A DNA stretch of 64,000 nucleotides from Pseudomonadota bacterium. GTDB taxonomy: Bacteria; SAR324; XYD2-FULL-50-16; JAHJRI01. Position 1 is the stretch's first letter. The number at the start of each line of letters is the position of its first letter. The stretch lies in assembly GCA_022360105.1 (NCBI GenBank), contig JAKSDL010000174.1:15315-79314 (forward strand), in the 5' to 3' direction. Positions 27,097 to 35,583 of this stretch are shown piece after piece. Both the position numbers and the translations under genes were made by a program. The notes under the pieces were generated by a model. That model had not been told where the DNA came from. It searched no databases and was given only the letters and a program-made list of their open reading frames with translations.

Positions 27097-27161
27097 ATCC
27101 TGAACGAATGTGAAGGATCTGTCAGAGTTCCGGAAGATTCTTTACGTTCGTTCAGAATGAT
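27097..27161. repeat. Complete REP-like imperfect palindrome
   Basis: Left arm (27097-27120) starts ATCCTGAACGAA and ends GAAGGATCT. Right arm (27135-27161) starts AGATTCTTTACG and ends CAGAATGAT. The arms are inverted copies with about four mismatches around a 14-nt centre, so the RNA would fold into a long hairpin. A left-arm-only copy lies at 6252-6274. Similar dispersed intergenic palindromes are widespread in bacterial genomes. It sits 87 bp beyond the upp stop codon. Confidence 0.75.
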
Positions 27162-27247
27162 ATCTTCCCGGTTGATTTTCTTTAATGAAACAACATTGAT
27201 ATCCAAGCACCCGGCGACTGCCAAGTGCTTTGAAAAGGGGCAATTCA

Positions 27248-27910
27248 TCAATCGGTGCCAAAGTAGATGTCACCAAAATCTCCCAGACCGGGAAGAATGA
27301 AAGCCTGGTCATTTAGACCTCTATCCACTTCCGCGGTGATGACTTTTATCTCGGGAAATGCAGAAAGGACATTATCAATCCCTTCCGGTACGGATACGAG
27401 GTTGATGAAAATAATCTTATTTTCTGCGACCTGATGTTCCTTTAAGGTATTGATGGTGGCAACGGCTGATCCTCCGGTAGCCAGCATTGGATCAAGAATC
27501 AAGACATAGCGATCCTGAATATCATCAGGTAACCAGGACTTATAGAAAATCGGCTTTGCGGTGTCTTCATCCCTTTGAATTAGAATATGGGCTATGCGGA
27601 TCTTTTTTGCAACCTCCCGGATACTGTTTTCCATGCTGAGTCCAGCCCGGATAATAGGGACAGCACAAATCTTTCCTAAAAATTCTGACCCCTTGTATTG
27701 TTCTCCGGTTCTTGTTGTTACGATCTTCTCGGTGGTTGGCAGGAAGTTTAGTCCTTCTTCTATCAGTAAACGATTAATTCTATCCGCGTAAAAAATGAAA
27801 TCGTTTCTTTTTGTGTTTTCATCCCGGATAATGGTCATCAGGGTACGAAGCTGCGATGTCATTCTTAAGGTATGTAGTTGAGGATATTCTTTTCCGTTTA
27901 CAATGGTCAT
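27248..27910 (-). CDS. upp: Uracil phosphoribosyltransferase
   Basis: Pyrimidine salvage enzyme of 220 aa converting uracil and PRPP to UMP in the cytosol. The PRPP-binding motif ILDPMLATGGSA (residues 138-149) and the C-terminal uracil-binding block LPGLGDFGDIYFGT are both intact. PIIRAGLSM is the conserved N-terminal half block. Length is near the usual 208-220 aa. A GGAG site lies upstream of the ATG. The gene is preceded by a hairpin-rich leader (27965-28108) that may regulate it. Confidence 0.95.
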   Translation of the reverse strand: MTIVNGKEYPQLHTLRMTSQLRTLMTIIRDENTKRNDFIFYADRINRLLIEEGLNFLPTTEKIVTTRTGEQYKGSEFLGKICAVPIIRAGLSMENSIREVAKKIRIAHILIQRDEDTAKPIFYKSWLPDDIQDRYVLILDPMLATGGSAVATINTLKEHQVAENKIIFINLVSVPEGIDNVLSAFPEIKVITAEVDRGLNDQAFILPGLGDFGDIYFGTD

Positions 27911-27964
27911 AAGTTTTCTCCGTTACATTAAAATAATCAGTGGTATTGAGCTACATTCCGTAGA

Positions 27965-28108
27965 GATAGTGTTTGGGAATCACTACCTTCGAATTCATTC
28001 CCAAAATGTCTGCTGCTGTTTTTAGCAGACCCGGATAAAAATACAACTGTTTTTTGGTGAGGATAGAATTGGACAGATCTTGAATGAACGAGGTCCTTTT
28101 TCATTCAA
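27965..28108 (-). promoter_or_regulatory. Structured 5' leader candidate of upp
   Basis: Read on the minus strand toward upp, three perfect or near-perfect hairpins occur in order. First is TTGAATGAA/TTCATTCAA (28080-28108, 9 bp, loop 11). Second is GTCTGCT/AGCAGAC (28008-28030, 7 bp). Third is a pair of mutually exclusive stems: TTTGGGAAT with ATTCCCAAA (27972-27980 and 27997-28005), and GGTAGTG with CACTATC (27965-27971 and 27981-27987). The second of these closes a loop made of one arm of the first, so both cannot form together. That layout resembles a switch or attenuator. Ligand and function unknown. Confidence 0.4.
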
Positions 28109-28507
28109 CCGTTAACTTTTTATGATGTTTTAAAATGCCCACAATACCAATAATGGAAGCCACAGGAAAAACGAACAGTCGAAGTTCGTTAACCGGATCT
28201 TCTTGAACGAGCATAATTTTAAGTTTGGAAAAAACGGAAATATACTATCGCTGAGAGGCGATAAACAAAGGACTTGAAGTGAATAATTACAATTTTTTTC
28301 ATCGCCGGGCTCCAATCTTACTATCACTTTTAGTCGGTCGCGCTAATTAGATCGTGATTTGACTAGTGTCAGACCTCATCCATCAACTGTTTTTTTGGAG
28401 TTGGAAGCTGTAAAACGCTGTCTTCCTGTATCGGCTCAATCTCTGTCAAATCCTGTCAATTCTGGCTTGTGCTAGGTTTTTTAAATCGGAATATCGATTA
28501 TATATGC

Positions 28508-28555
28508 TTGACACTGTTGAATTTTTTGAAATTTTTTGTTGAGTTTTTTTAAAAT
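28508..28555 (+). promoter_or_regulatory. Candidate cold-shock gene promoter
   Basis: Two possible -35 boxes, TTGACA (28508-28513) and TTGAAA (28526-28531), precede a -10-like TAAAAT at 28550-28555; the second is spaced 18 bp from it. A start near 28562 would leave a leader of about 140 nt before the ATG, comparable to the long regulatory leaders of cspA-family mRNAs. Confidence 0.35.
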
Positions 28556-28701
28556 TTTGTAACAATAGGTGCAACTTTAAATCAAACAGGCTTAGCTGTT
28601 TGTTTTGTTTTTCAAATTGGTTTCGAGCTGAAAGGGATTAGCATTTATCATGATTGAATCCTTCAGGCGAGGCCAGTAGTGTCGAAAGGAGCGTTTAGAT
28701 T

Positions 28702-28902
28702 ATGGCAGATGGTGTAGTAAAATGGTTCAACGATAATAAAGGGTATGGTTTCATTCAACAAGACAAGGGACCTGATGTCTTCGTTCATTATACTGGAATT
28801 AACGGCAACGGATTCAGGTCTTTGGAAGAAGGAGACCGAGTTAGCTTTGAAATTGAGGAGGGTCAGAAAGGCCCGAGTGCAGTCAACGTGGTTGTGAAGT
28901 AG
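28702..28902 (+). CDS. Cold-shock protein (CspA family)
   Basis: Small single-domain RNA chaperone of 66 aa. RNP1 (KGYGFIQ) and RNP2 (VFVHY) are intact in the OB fold, with [13 protein letters not shown] near the N-terminus. It binds single-stranded RNA and melts secondary structure. An AAAGGA site lies about 11 bp before the ATG, a long leader precedes it, and a strong terminator follows 28 bp after the stop. Monocistronic. Confidence 0.95.
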   Translation: MADGVVKWFNDNKGYGFIQQDKGPDVFVHYTGINGNGFRSLEEGDRVSFEIEEGQKGPSAVNVVVK

Positions 28903-28930
28903 CTGGTAAAGCTGAAAACCTTTCATCGAA

Positions 28931-28966
28931 AAAGGCGTTTTTCCAAAGGGAAAACGCCTTTTTTTT
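28931..28966 (+). terminator. Intrinsic terminator of the cold-shock gene
   Basis: Stem AAAGGCGTTTT (28931-28941) pairs with AAAACGCCTTT (28951-28961) and runs into a T-tract continuing to 28966. It begins 28 bp after the stop codon. Confidence 0.85.
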
Positions 28967-29002
28967 GCTACCGAATACCGTCAGGCTCTATAGAGATGAA
29001 CC

Positions 29003-29578
29003 TTATTTGAGTCCTAGTTTTTGCTTGTTAGCCAACAATGAGATACTTTCCTCGGTTCTTTTTAGTCGCGTATCCTGCCTTTTTGCAGAGCCGATCCAGA
29101 CAATAAACTGCTTTTGGTACGAAGGGGCCAGTGATTGAAAAAAAATATACGCTTCGGTGTTTTCTTGCAAAGCTTTGACGAACTCCTGGGGAGGATCGAT
29201 CGGTTGTTTGGAAGCCGAAATCTTGTGCCAGCTTCCATCTTTCTGGGCCTGCTTTATTAAAACCATCCCCGGTTCCCTCATCAAACCATCTTTAATCAAT
29301 CGGTTGACTCGTTTCTTATTGCTCTCCGACCAGAGACTTCCTTTTTTTCTGGGAGTGAATTTTTGTTTGTAACGTATTGAGTCAACAGATTTTTTCAAGC
29401 TGTCTATCCATCCGAAACAAAGCGCTTCTTCTACAGCCTCTTCATAACCAACCGAAGGTTTTCCGGATGTTTTTTTATAAAATACTAACCAGACTTCATT
29501 CGATGTCGAATGGTTTTCCTGCAACCAGGTTCTCCATTGATTTCGGTCTTTAGCATACACTTCATTGGATGTTTTCAT
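29003..29578 (-). CDS. YdeI/OmpD-associated family protein
   Basis: Protein of about 191 aa from the ATG at 29578, which has an AGGA site about 10 bp upstream; a TTG seven codons earlier is less likely. Family blocks are EVWLVFYKKTSGKP, YEEAVEEALCFGWIDS, RKKGSLWSESNKKRV and the C-terminal SAKRQDTRLKRTEESI. The family is small, cytosolic and poorly understood; some members are linked to bacteriocin tolerance and envelope stress. It stands alone, converging on the cold-shock gene. Confidence 0.85.
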   Translation of the reverse strand: MKTSNEVYAKDRNQWRTWLQENHSTSNEVWLVFYKKTSGKPSVGYEEAVEEALCFGWIDSLKKSVDSIRYKQKFTPRKKGSLWSESNKKRVNRLIKDGLMREPGMVLIKQAQKDGSWHKISASKQPIDPPQEFVKALQENTEAYIFFQSLAPSYQKQFIVWIGSAKRQDTRLKRTEESISLLANKQKLGLK

Positions 29579-30716
29579 CAGTGCATTTTCCTGCAACAAT
29601 TTATAAATTGGTTGTTATTCATGAACAGGTCTTGGTTTTTAAGCATACCACAACTGTTGGGAGTGCCTGTTAGAAGTTTATTTCTCTTATTACATGTCCG
29701 CAAACTCATTGCAAGCATTTCTACACTTTCGAGTGGCCCTTTTTGGGGGAGAAAGTAAAAAAGACGAAACGGAAAACATGAACAGAGGGTCATTTTTAAA
29801 GGTTGGATTTATTCCGGTCAAAGAAACGAAATCGACGTCAATCTATCAAAATCCGATCAACTTTTCTGCCTTAAATAGAGGGGAGTTGAATCATTTGTTC
29901 AAAATAATTGATTGATAAAAATCGATTGACCAAAAAAAGTTGATCTGTCTTTTAGGCCCTAACCAGGGCTGATGAAGTGCAAGACGAGCTGATTTTTTGT
30001 GTTCAAGATTCGTCAATTCAAAAAGAGCTTTGGTTATGAATTTATTTACGGATAGTCCCGCTGACGGCCATTCTTCCAGCTTCTAACCTCTGTTTGGTTT
30101 TACTTGAATGGGATTTATCATTAAAGATTGAAAAGAAAGTTAACAAAAATCAGGCGATTTTGATGTCTATCAAGTCGGGTTTTAAGATACAGAAATAATA
30201 AGCTTTTTTCATTGGCAGGGTTCCCAAATGGATTTTGGGTCAACTAATTTCAGCAATATTAGCAATTGACTTAACTCTCCCTAATCAGTAGTTCTACACC
30301 AGTCGGTATGAAAACTTTATATTGTGTTCACTTCTTGGTATAAATCGATCTGATTTCCTTTATCTCCGCCGCTGACAACGATGCAGGGTTTATTTTTGTC
30401 ACACGGGCTAGCATAAGTTGAATTTGATGATGTTCTATGTAAGACTTTCCTCTACGGATTTTCCTAAAAACGGCAGTGATAGTGACGATGCGACATGATA
30501 GGAGAGATCAGTTTTTGATTTATGTCACGGCTGGGAAACAAAAAGCTTTAGAAAAAGTCCATACATACGCTTATTGTTGCTGCCTGACTTGGTTAAATGC
30601 GCTATATTTAAGGACCAAGCAAATTCAAGTTTATCTCGCCTGAGATGGCACACGTTGTTTGATATTTTTGATCATTTTCCCAAATTTTTTTGAATGTTTG
30701 AGAGAGGCATAACAGC
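29579..30716. other. Long intergenic region, 1.1 kb
   Basis: Divergent gap between the YdeI-like gene and the NfnA-like gene. I find no convincing gene: the short plus-strand frame at 29694-29915 and others show no family motif or good ribosome site. A TATATT box at 30603-30608, about 110 bp before the nfnA-like ATG, may be part of its promoter, but a well-spaced -35 is not evident. Confidence 0.45.
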
Positions 30717-31571
30717 ATGAATAAAATACTTCTCAAGGAACAGCTTTCAGATGATGTTTTCATGATGAAATTAGAGGCGCCTCTAATTGCTGAAGAACGT
30801 CTACCTGGGCAGTTTATTATCCTTCAGCTGGACAGTGAGTATGGTGAAAGAATTCCTCTTACTATTGCTGATGCGGACGAAAAAGAAGGTTCAATCACCA
30901 TTATTTTTCAGGTAGTCGGTAAGACAACCAGTGATTTATCTGATCTGAAACAGGGAGAGTATGTAGATAACTTGGTAGGTCCTTTGGGCCAGCCAACCCA
31001 TATTGAGAATTTTGGAACTGTTGTCTGTGTAGGTGGCGGCATCGGTGTTGCGCCAATGCATCCTATTGCCAAAGCGCTTAAAGAAGCGGGCAATAAGGTT
31101 ATCATTATCATGGGGGCCAGGAACAAAGATCTCCTTATTATGGAAAAAGAGATGACTGCCATCGGCGACGAGGTCATTATTTGTACTGATGATGGTTCTT
31201 ACGGCAGGAAAGCTCTTGTAACCGAACCTTTAAAAGAACTTTGCGAGATGGATCCCAAGCCAGATATGGCGATTGCTATCGGACCACCTATTATGATGAA
31301 GTTCTGTGCAGAAACCACCCGTCCTTACAAGGTATTTACCCAGGTTTCCCTCAATACCATTATGGTGGATGGAACCGGAATGTGCGGCGGTTGTAGAGTA
31401 AATATTGATGGAAGACCTAAGTTTGTATGTGTCGATGGTCCTGAGTTTGATGGCCATCTGGTAGACTTTGATAACATGATGGCTCGTCTGGGAGCGTACA
31501 GGGATCAAGAGACCAAAGCCCACCAATGCAAACTTGATCAGCAAATTGAATCTAAACAGGAGGGGAACTAA
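30717..31571 (+). CDS. NfnA/SudB-type flavoprotein subunit
   Basis: Protein of 284 aa of the ferredoxin-NADP reductase superfamily. The N-terminal barrel binds FAD (IPLTIADADEKEGSITII), the middle has the nucleotide-binding VCVGGGIGVAPMHPIAKAL, and the C-terminus binds a [2Fe-2S] cluster (GTGMCGGCRVNI...FVCVDGPEFDGH). Homologues form the small subunit of NfnAB, which bifurcates electrons between NADPH, NADH and ferredoxin, or of sulfide dehydrogenase SudAB. Its stop overlaps the next ATG (TAATG), so the two subunits are made together. Context cannot separate Nfn from Sud function. Confidence 0.88.
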   Translation: MNKILLKEQLSDDVFMMKLEAPLIAEERLPGQFIILQLDSEYGERIPLTIADADEKEGSITIIFQVVGKTTSDLSDLKQGEYVDNLVGPLGQPTHIENFGTVVCVGGGIGVAPMHPIAKALKEAGNKVIIIMGARNKDLLIMEKEMTAIGDEVIICTDDGSYGRKALVTEPLKELCEMDPKPDMAIAIGPPIMMKFCAETTRPYKVFTQVSLNTIMVDGTGMCGGCRVNIDGRPKFVCVDGPEFDGHLVDFDNMMARLGAYRDQETKAHQCKLDQQIESKQEGN

Positions 31572-33112
31572 TGACTTACCGATCTCCCAAAGAATTGCAT
31601 GAAGAAGCAAAAAAGCTGTTAGACGAGTACCTGCCTAAAAAGGATGAATTAAAGGCCAAGGCTAGAATTGCCATTCCGAGCCAGGATATGCCGTCTCAGG
31701 CACCCGACGTAAGAATTGGAAACCTGGATGAGGTTGCCCAGGGTTATACGGAGGAACAGGCAAAGCTTGAGGCAATCCGCTGTACTCAGTGTAAAAAGCG
31801 GCCTTGTATTGAAGCTTGTCCGGTGAAGATCAATATTCCTCTGTTTATCGAGCACATTGCCAATGGTGATATGCAAGCTTCCATTGACGTAATTAAGGAA
31901 TCAAGCTTGTTACCTGCTATTTGCGGTAGGGTTTGTCCACAGGAAGTTCAATGTCAAGAACCTTGTACAGTTAGTAAATCTCTCAAAGATGTTCAAAAAG
32001 GTGTTTCCATCGGTCGTCTGGAACGATATGTAGCGGACTGGGAACAAGCAACCGGTAAAGTTAAAGCTCCCCCGGTAAAACCGGAAACTGGTAAAAAAGT
32101 TGCCATCGTTGGTGCTGGTCCTGCCGGTTTGGTGGTAGCTGCTGATGTTCGTAGAGAAGGTCATGAAGTTACTATTTTCGAGGCGTTTCATAAGCTGGGT
32201 GGTGTAATGCGCTATGGAATTCCTGAGTTCAGACTGCCTAATACCATTATTGACCAGGAAGTAAATACACTCTTGGAAATGGGAGTAAAGTTTGAAACTA
32301 ACTTTGTAGTTGGTAAAACAAGAAAGCTGAAAGATTTAATTGATAAAGACGGCTTTGGTGCTGTATTTGTAGGAACCGGTGCGGGCCTGCCGATGTTTAT
32401 GGGAATTGAAGGTGAAAACCTGATTGGTGTGTTCTCGGCAAACGAATACCTGACCAGGGCTAACCTGATGAGAGCGTTTGATCGGGACAATGCTGATACA
32501 CCGATTTACGTATCCAAAAAAGTTGCTGTTCTCGGTGGTGGTAACGTGGCGATGGATGCTGCCCGGATGGCAAAACGACTGGGTGCTGAAGAAGTAAATA
32601 TTGTTTATCGAAGAACAGAAGTGGAGATGCCTGCCAGAATTGAGGAAGTTGCGCATGCCAAGGAAGAGGGAATTAATTTTTACCTTCTCCAAAACGCAAT
32701 CAAAATCATTGATGACGGAAATGGTCGTGTCAAAGCTATGGAATGTCTGCGCTATGAACTGGGTGAGCCGGATGATTCAGGACGACGAAGACCGGTGCCG
32801 ATTGAAGGCAGTGAATTTATCATGGATGTGGATACAGTGATTGTTGCAATCGGAAACGGTAGCAATCCACTGATTCCTCAAACAACCAAGGAACTGGAAG
32901 TAAACCGCTGGGGTAACATCAGTGTAGATCACAATCAGAAAACTTCGATGGATCGCGTTTATGCAGGCGGTGATATCGTTTTGGGCGCTGCTACTGTAAT
33001 CCTGGCTATGGGTGAAGGACGAAAAGCTGCTGCAGCTATCAATGATTTGCTGGCTGGCAGACCACCTCGACCTAAACCGGAGCCGGAAGAAAAAGGTAAA
33101 AAGAAGGATTAA
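31571..33112 (+). CDS. NfnB/SudA-type (GltD-like) flavoprotein subunit
   Basis: Protein of 513 aa. The N-terminus carries Fe-S cysteines (CTQCKKRPCIEACPV, then ICGRVCPQEVQCQEPC). FAD (AIVGAGPAGLVVAADVRREG) and NAD(P)H (VAVLGGGNVAMDAARMAKRLG) Rossmann motifs follow, with a closing flavin block VYAGGDIVLGAATVI. It resembles the small subunit of glutamate synthase but has no partner large glutamate synthase here, so the NfnAB/SudAB pairing with the preceding gene is the better reading. The complex handles cytosolic NADPH, ferredoxin or sulfide/polysulfide. The lysine-rich tail is unremarkable. Confidence 0.88.
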   Translation: MTYRSPKELHEEAKKLLDEYLPKKDELKAKARIAIPSQDMPSQAPDVRIGNLDEVAQGYTEEQAKLEAIRCTQCKKRPCIEACPVKINIPLFIEHIANGDMQASIDVIKESSLLPAICGRVCPQEVQCQEPCTVSKSLKDVQKGVSIGRLERYVADWEQATGKVKAPPVKPETGKKVAIVGAGPAGLVVAADVRREGHEVTIFEAFHKLGGVMRYGIPEFRLPNTIIDQEVNTLLEMGVKFETNFVVGKTRKLKDLIDKDGFGAVFVGTGAGLPMFMGIEGENLIGVFSANEYLTRANLMRAFDRDNADTPIYVSKKVAVLGGGNVAMDAARMAKRLGAEEVNIVYRRTEVEMPARIEEVAHAKEEGINFYLLQNAIKIIDDGNGRVKAMECLRYELGEPDDSGRRRPVPIEGSEFIMDVDTVIVAIGNGSNPLIPQTTKELEVNRWGNISVDHNQKTSMDRVYAGGDIVLGAATVILAMGEGRKAAAAINDLLAGRPPRPKPEPEEKGKKKD

Positions 33113-33122
33113 TTCGCTAAGC

Positions 33123-33152
33123 AAGGCAGGTGGTGAAACATCTGCCTTTTTC
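33123..33152 (+). terminator. Intrinsic terminator after the NfnAB-like pair
   Basis: Stem AAGGCAGGTG (33123-33132) pairs with CATCTGCCTT (33139-33148) with one G-T pair and a 6-nt loop, followed by a short T-run. It lies 11 bp after the stop codon. The convergent cytochrome gene ends at 33178. Confidence 0.7.
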
Positions 33153-33177
33153 TTTTCCTTGGTCCCTACCTCTTTTC

Positions 33178-33723
33178 CTACCGAACGATTTCTACTGATC
33201 TTAAATAGGCAACTATCTGCCAACGAATATCCGAAGGAACCACATGACCCAACCGAGGCATGACCGTGCCCCCGTTTTCTATTTTCAGGTATAAGAAACG
33301 ATCATTCCGAAAAGGTGTTAATGAAGGCAGATCAGCCGCAACCATACCAACATCATTTATTTTAGATGTCGCCAGACCCTGTTTATTTTTCTTAAAGCCT
33401 GTTCCATGGCAAACCTCGCAGTAAGTCTGATAATGTTTTTGCCCCATGCGTCTATTGGTATTCGTATGCACTTTTTTGGGTAGAACCTTTGCAGCAACGT
33501 CCTCTTCTGAATTCCATTCAAACCATTTTTGCGGTGAATTGTTTTCGTAACCATCGACCGTGACACTTCTGATTGGTAAACCCGTCTGACTCCCATCCTC
33601 ATAAGGTTTGATATGTTTCTGGTCAAACTGGTCCGTACTCATGCCAGCCACAAGACCGATTCCATAAACACACAAACCCGCGATTACAAGTATCAGGAAG
33701 AAAATGACAGCATTACTTTTCAA
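33178..33723 (-). CDS. actE: Alternative Complex III subunit ActE, monohaem cytochrome c
   Basis: Membrane-anchored or lipoprotein-like cytochrome of 181 aa with one N-terminal hydrophobic segment (residues 5-27) and one haem site YCEVCHG (Cys102, Cys105, His106); the axial Met is likely in GGTVMPRLGH. Start is TTG at 33723, supported by a very strong GAGGAGG site 5 bp upstream; it overlaps the end of actD by 11 bp. ActE is the electron exit cytochrome of the complex, passing electrons to a soluble carrier or oxidase. Its place after ActD matches the standard order. Confidence 0.85.
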   Translation of the reverse strand: MKSNAVIFFLILVIAGLCVYGIGLVAGMSTDQFDQKHIKPYEDGSQTGLPIRSVTVDGYENNSPQKWFEWNSEEDVAAKVLPKKVHTNTNRRMGQKHYQTYCEVCHGTGFKKNKQGLATSKINDVGMVAADLPSLTPFRNDRFLYLKIENGGTVMPRLGHVVPSDIRWQIVAYLRSVEIVR

Positions 33724-34240
33724 TGAATACCTCCTCTGCCTGATGATCGATCAGCAGATCATTTAGTGCTGGCATTTCAGCCTCTTTACAAGCTAATACC
33801 AAACCGAAACGATCCCGGCTGAATCTTGTGTAGTTCTTGTATTCTTCGCTTTTTGGAAAAGACTTTTGTCTATTGGTTAATACCCCAAGAGTCAATATAC
33901 CAATCAGGAGGAAAATCACAGCCAAAAGAACGGCCATTTCAAATGCAATGGGTATCATTGTCAATAACGATACAATGGGTTTGGAGGAAAGCGGCTGAAT
34001 CCATTCAATACTCATTTTCCGTATTAAATAAAAAGAGCCGACTGCTCCTAAAACGGCGCCTGTCAGGGCGAAATGACTGAGTTCCGGCTTTATGGCTCGA
34101 TCAAGGCTCACTTTCCCGGAAATGTTAAATGGTGCATGAACTCTGACAGGCTTGATATCCTTTGCTTTCAATGCGTGGATTGAAGCCAGGAGATGATCCA
34201 GCGATTCGAAAGTAGCCCAAATACCTGTGAACGACTTCAT
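33713..34240 (-). CDS. actD: Alternative Complex III subunit ActD (DUF3341)
   Basis: Protein of 175 aa. The N-terminal soluble part (IWATFESLDHLLASIHALKAKDIKPVRVHAPF) is typical of ActD, followed by two membrane helices (about residues 70-90 and 115-145). ActD is a non-catalytic membrane subunit that braces the complex. Its ATG overlaps the actC stop by 4 bp, and its end overlaps actE. Confidence 0.85.
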   Translation of the reverse strand: MKSFTGIWATFESLDHLLASIHALKAKDIKPVRVHAPFNISGKVSLDRAIKPELSHFALTGAVLGAVGSFYLIRKMSIEWIQPLSSKPIVSLLTMIPIAFEMAVLLAVIFLLIGILTLGVLTNRQKSFPKSEEYKNYTRFSRDRFGLVLACKEAEMPALNDLLIDHQAEEVFIEK

Positions 34241-35583
34241 ATCAATCCCCTTTTGTTATCGATGGTTGACTCTTTAAGTTCCGATATGGCGATCGAAGGG
34301 AAAAATCGAATAAAAATCAAAACCAGACCGAAAAACCAGGCAAAACTCCCTAATGTTATCCAGCTTTCAATCCATTGCAGTCGATAGGTACTCCAGGCAA
34401 AGGGGTCAAATCCCTGGCTTAAAGAACCGACGATAATGACAAAACGTTCGATCCACATACCGATACAGATCCCCAAGGATATTAAAAAAATTGCCGGAGT
34501 ATTTCCTCGAATTTTATCTAACCAGAATAGTTGGGGAAGAAAGCAATTTAGCAGGACCATCATCCAAAATAGTATCTTTTGATCTCCAAAAGCCCTGAAC
34601 CAGAACACTGAACGTTCAACGGGTGATGTGCTGTAAAAGGCAGTAAAATATTCGATTAAGTACGACAAAGCGATCAACCCACTGGCCAAGATCATGATTT
34701 TTGACAACGAGCCCAAATGGTTAATGGAAATAACTGCTTTTAACTCTCGGGAACCTGTTCGTAAGGGAATGATAATCATCATTACCATGGCACAGCCGGA
34801 GAAGATTGCTCCAATGACGAAATAAGGTGCAAACAAGGTGGAATGCCATCCGGGAACGGAAGCGACGGCAAAATCCCAGGAAACAATGGTGTGAACGGAT
34901 ATCACGAGTGGCGTTGCCAAGGCTGCCAACAATGTATAGGCCCGCGAATGCAATAACCATTGATGGTTGTTTCCCCTGAACCCAAAAGAAAGAATTCCAA
35001 AAAATTTTCGTCTGAACCCTTTAGATTCGTCCCTGATACTGGCAAAATCGGGAATCATGCCTAAGATCAAAAAAGTAATGGAAACAAAAAGATAGACTGA
35101 AATGGCAAAAGCATCCCAAACCAAAGGCGATTTAAAGTTAACCCATAAATCGCGCTGATTGGGATACGGAATCACCCAAAAGGCGTACCAGGCCCTGCCC
35201 AGGTGAATGATGGGAAAAATACCGGCAGTCGTCACCGCAATCACGGTCATCGCTTCTGCAATTCGATGAATAGAGGTTCTGAATCTCGCCCGGGTAAGGA
35301 ACAAAATCGCCGAAATCAACGTACCGGCATGGGCAATACCAACCCAAAATACAAAATTAGTGATATAGATTCCCCAATTGATCGGATGACTGATCCCACC
35401 CCATTCCATTCCGTGTTCAAGCTGATAAATCCAGGCTGAAAGAGCTATCGCAAATATTACCAGACAGAGTATTAGAGACAATTTCCAGCGCAGTCCATGT
35501 TTTTGCATGGTGCCAAAAGCAATGTCATTGAATGAGCCCAGGTCCGTTGTTTGAGACACTGTTTCCACCTCAGCCTTTTTCAT
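34237..35583 (-). CDS. actC: Alternative Complex III subunit ActC (NrfD-like quinol-binding membrane protein)
   Basis: Polytopic protein of 448 aa with about ten membrane helices in the NrfD/PsrC family (for example NFVFWVGIAHAGTLISAILF and FVIGAIFSGCAMVMMIIIPL). It takes electrons from quinol and feeds the Fe-S and haem subunits. It overlaps actB by 14 bp and actD by 4 bp, the tight coupling expected of a stoichiometric complex. No second NrfD-like subunit (ActF) follows. Confidence 0.88.
   Translation of the reverse strand: MKKAEVETVSQTTDLGSFNDIAFGTMQKHGLRWKLSLILCLVIFAIALSAWIYQLEHGMEWGGISHPINWGIYITNFVFWVGIAHAGTLISAILFLTRARFRTSIHRIAEAMTVIAVTTAGIFPIIHLGRAWYAFWVIPYPNQRDLWVNFKSPLVWDAFAISVYLFVSITFLILGMIPDFASIRDESKGFRRKFFGILSFGFRGNNHQWLLHSRAYTLLAALATPLVISVHTIVSWDFAVASVPGWHSTLFAPYFVIGAIFSGCAMVMMIIIPLRTGSRELKAVISINHLGSLSKIMILASGLIALSYLIEYFTAFYSTSPVERSVFWFRAFGDQKILFWMMVLLNCFLPQLFWLDKIRGNTPAIFLISLGICIGMWIERFVIIVGSLSQGFDPFAWSTYRLQWIESWITLGSFAWFFGLVLIFIRFFPSIAISELKESTIDNKRGLI

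Larger units (their letters stand above)
26861..27247. other. Intergenic region, 387 bp
   Basis: Lies between the TetR start and the end of upp, both on the minus strand. It contains the candidate TetR operator next to the start codon and a complete repetitive palindrome at 27097-27161, which may also end the upp transcript. No convincing gene: the short minus-strand reading frame at 27030-27251 crosses the palindrome and has no ribosome site or family match. Confidence 0.6.
27911..28701. other. Intergenic region between upp and cspA-like gene, 791 bp
   Basis: Divergent gap holding the upp leader hairpins (27965-28108), a further 6-bp hairpin TATCGC/GCGATA (28246-28263), and the long A/T-rich promoter and leader of the cold-shock gene (from about 28508). 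A minus-strand reading frame at 28130-28327 has no ribosome site or recognisable domain and I do not call it a gene. Confidence 0.5.

Noticed and set aside
27030..27251. Minus-strand open frame beyond upp
   Set aside because: It runs through the palindromic element and overlaps the end of upp; repeat-derived frames are usually not genes.
28130..28327. Small minus-strand open frame upstream of upp
   Set aside because: It lies in a hairpin-rich leader, has no ribosome site and no family features.
29694..29915. Small plus-strand open frame in the long gap before the NfnA-like gene
   Set aside because: No ribosome site, no recognisable domain, composition like the surrounding non-coding DNA.
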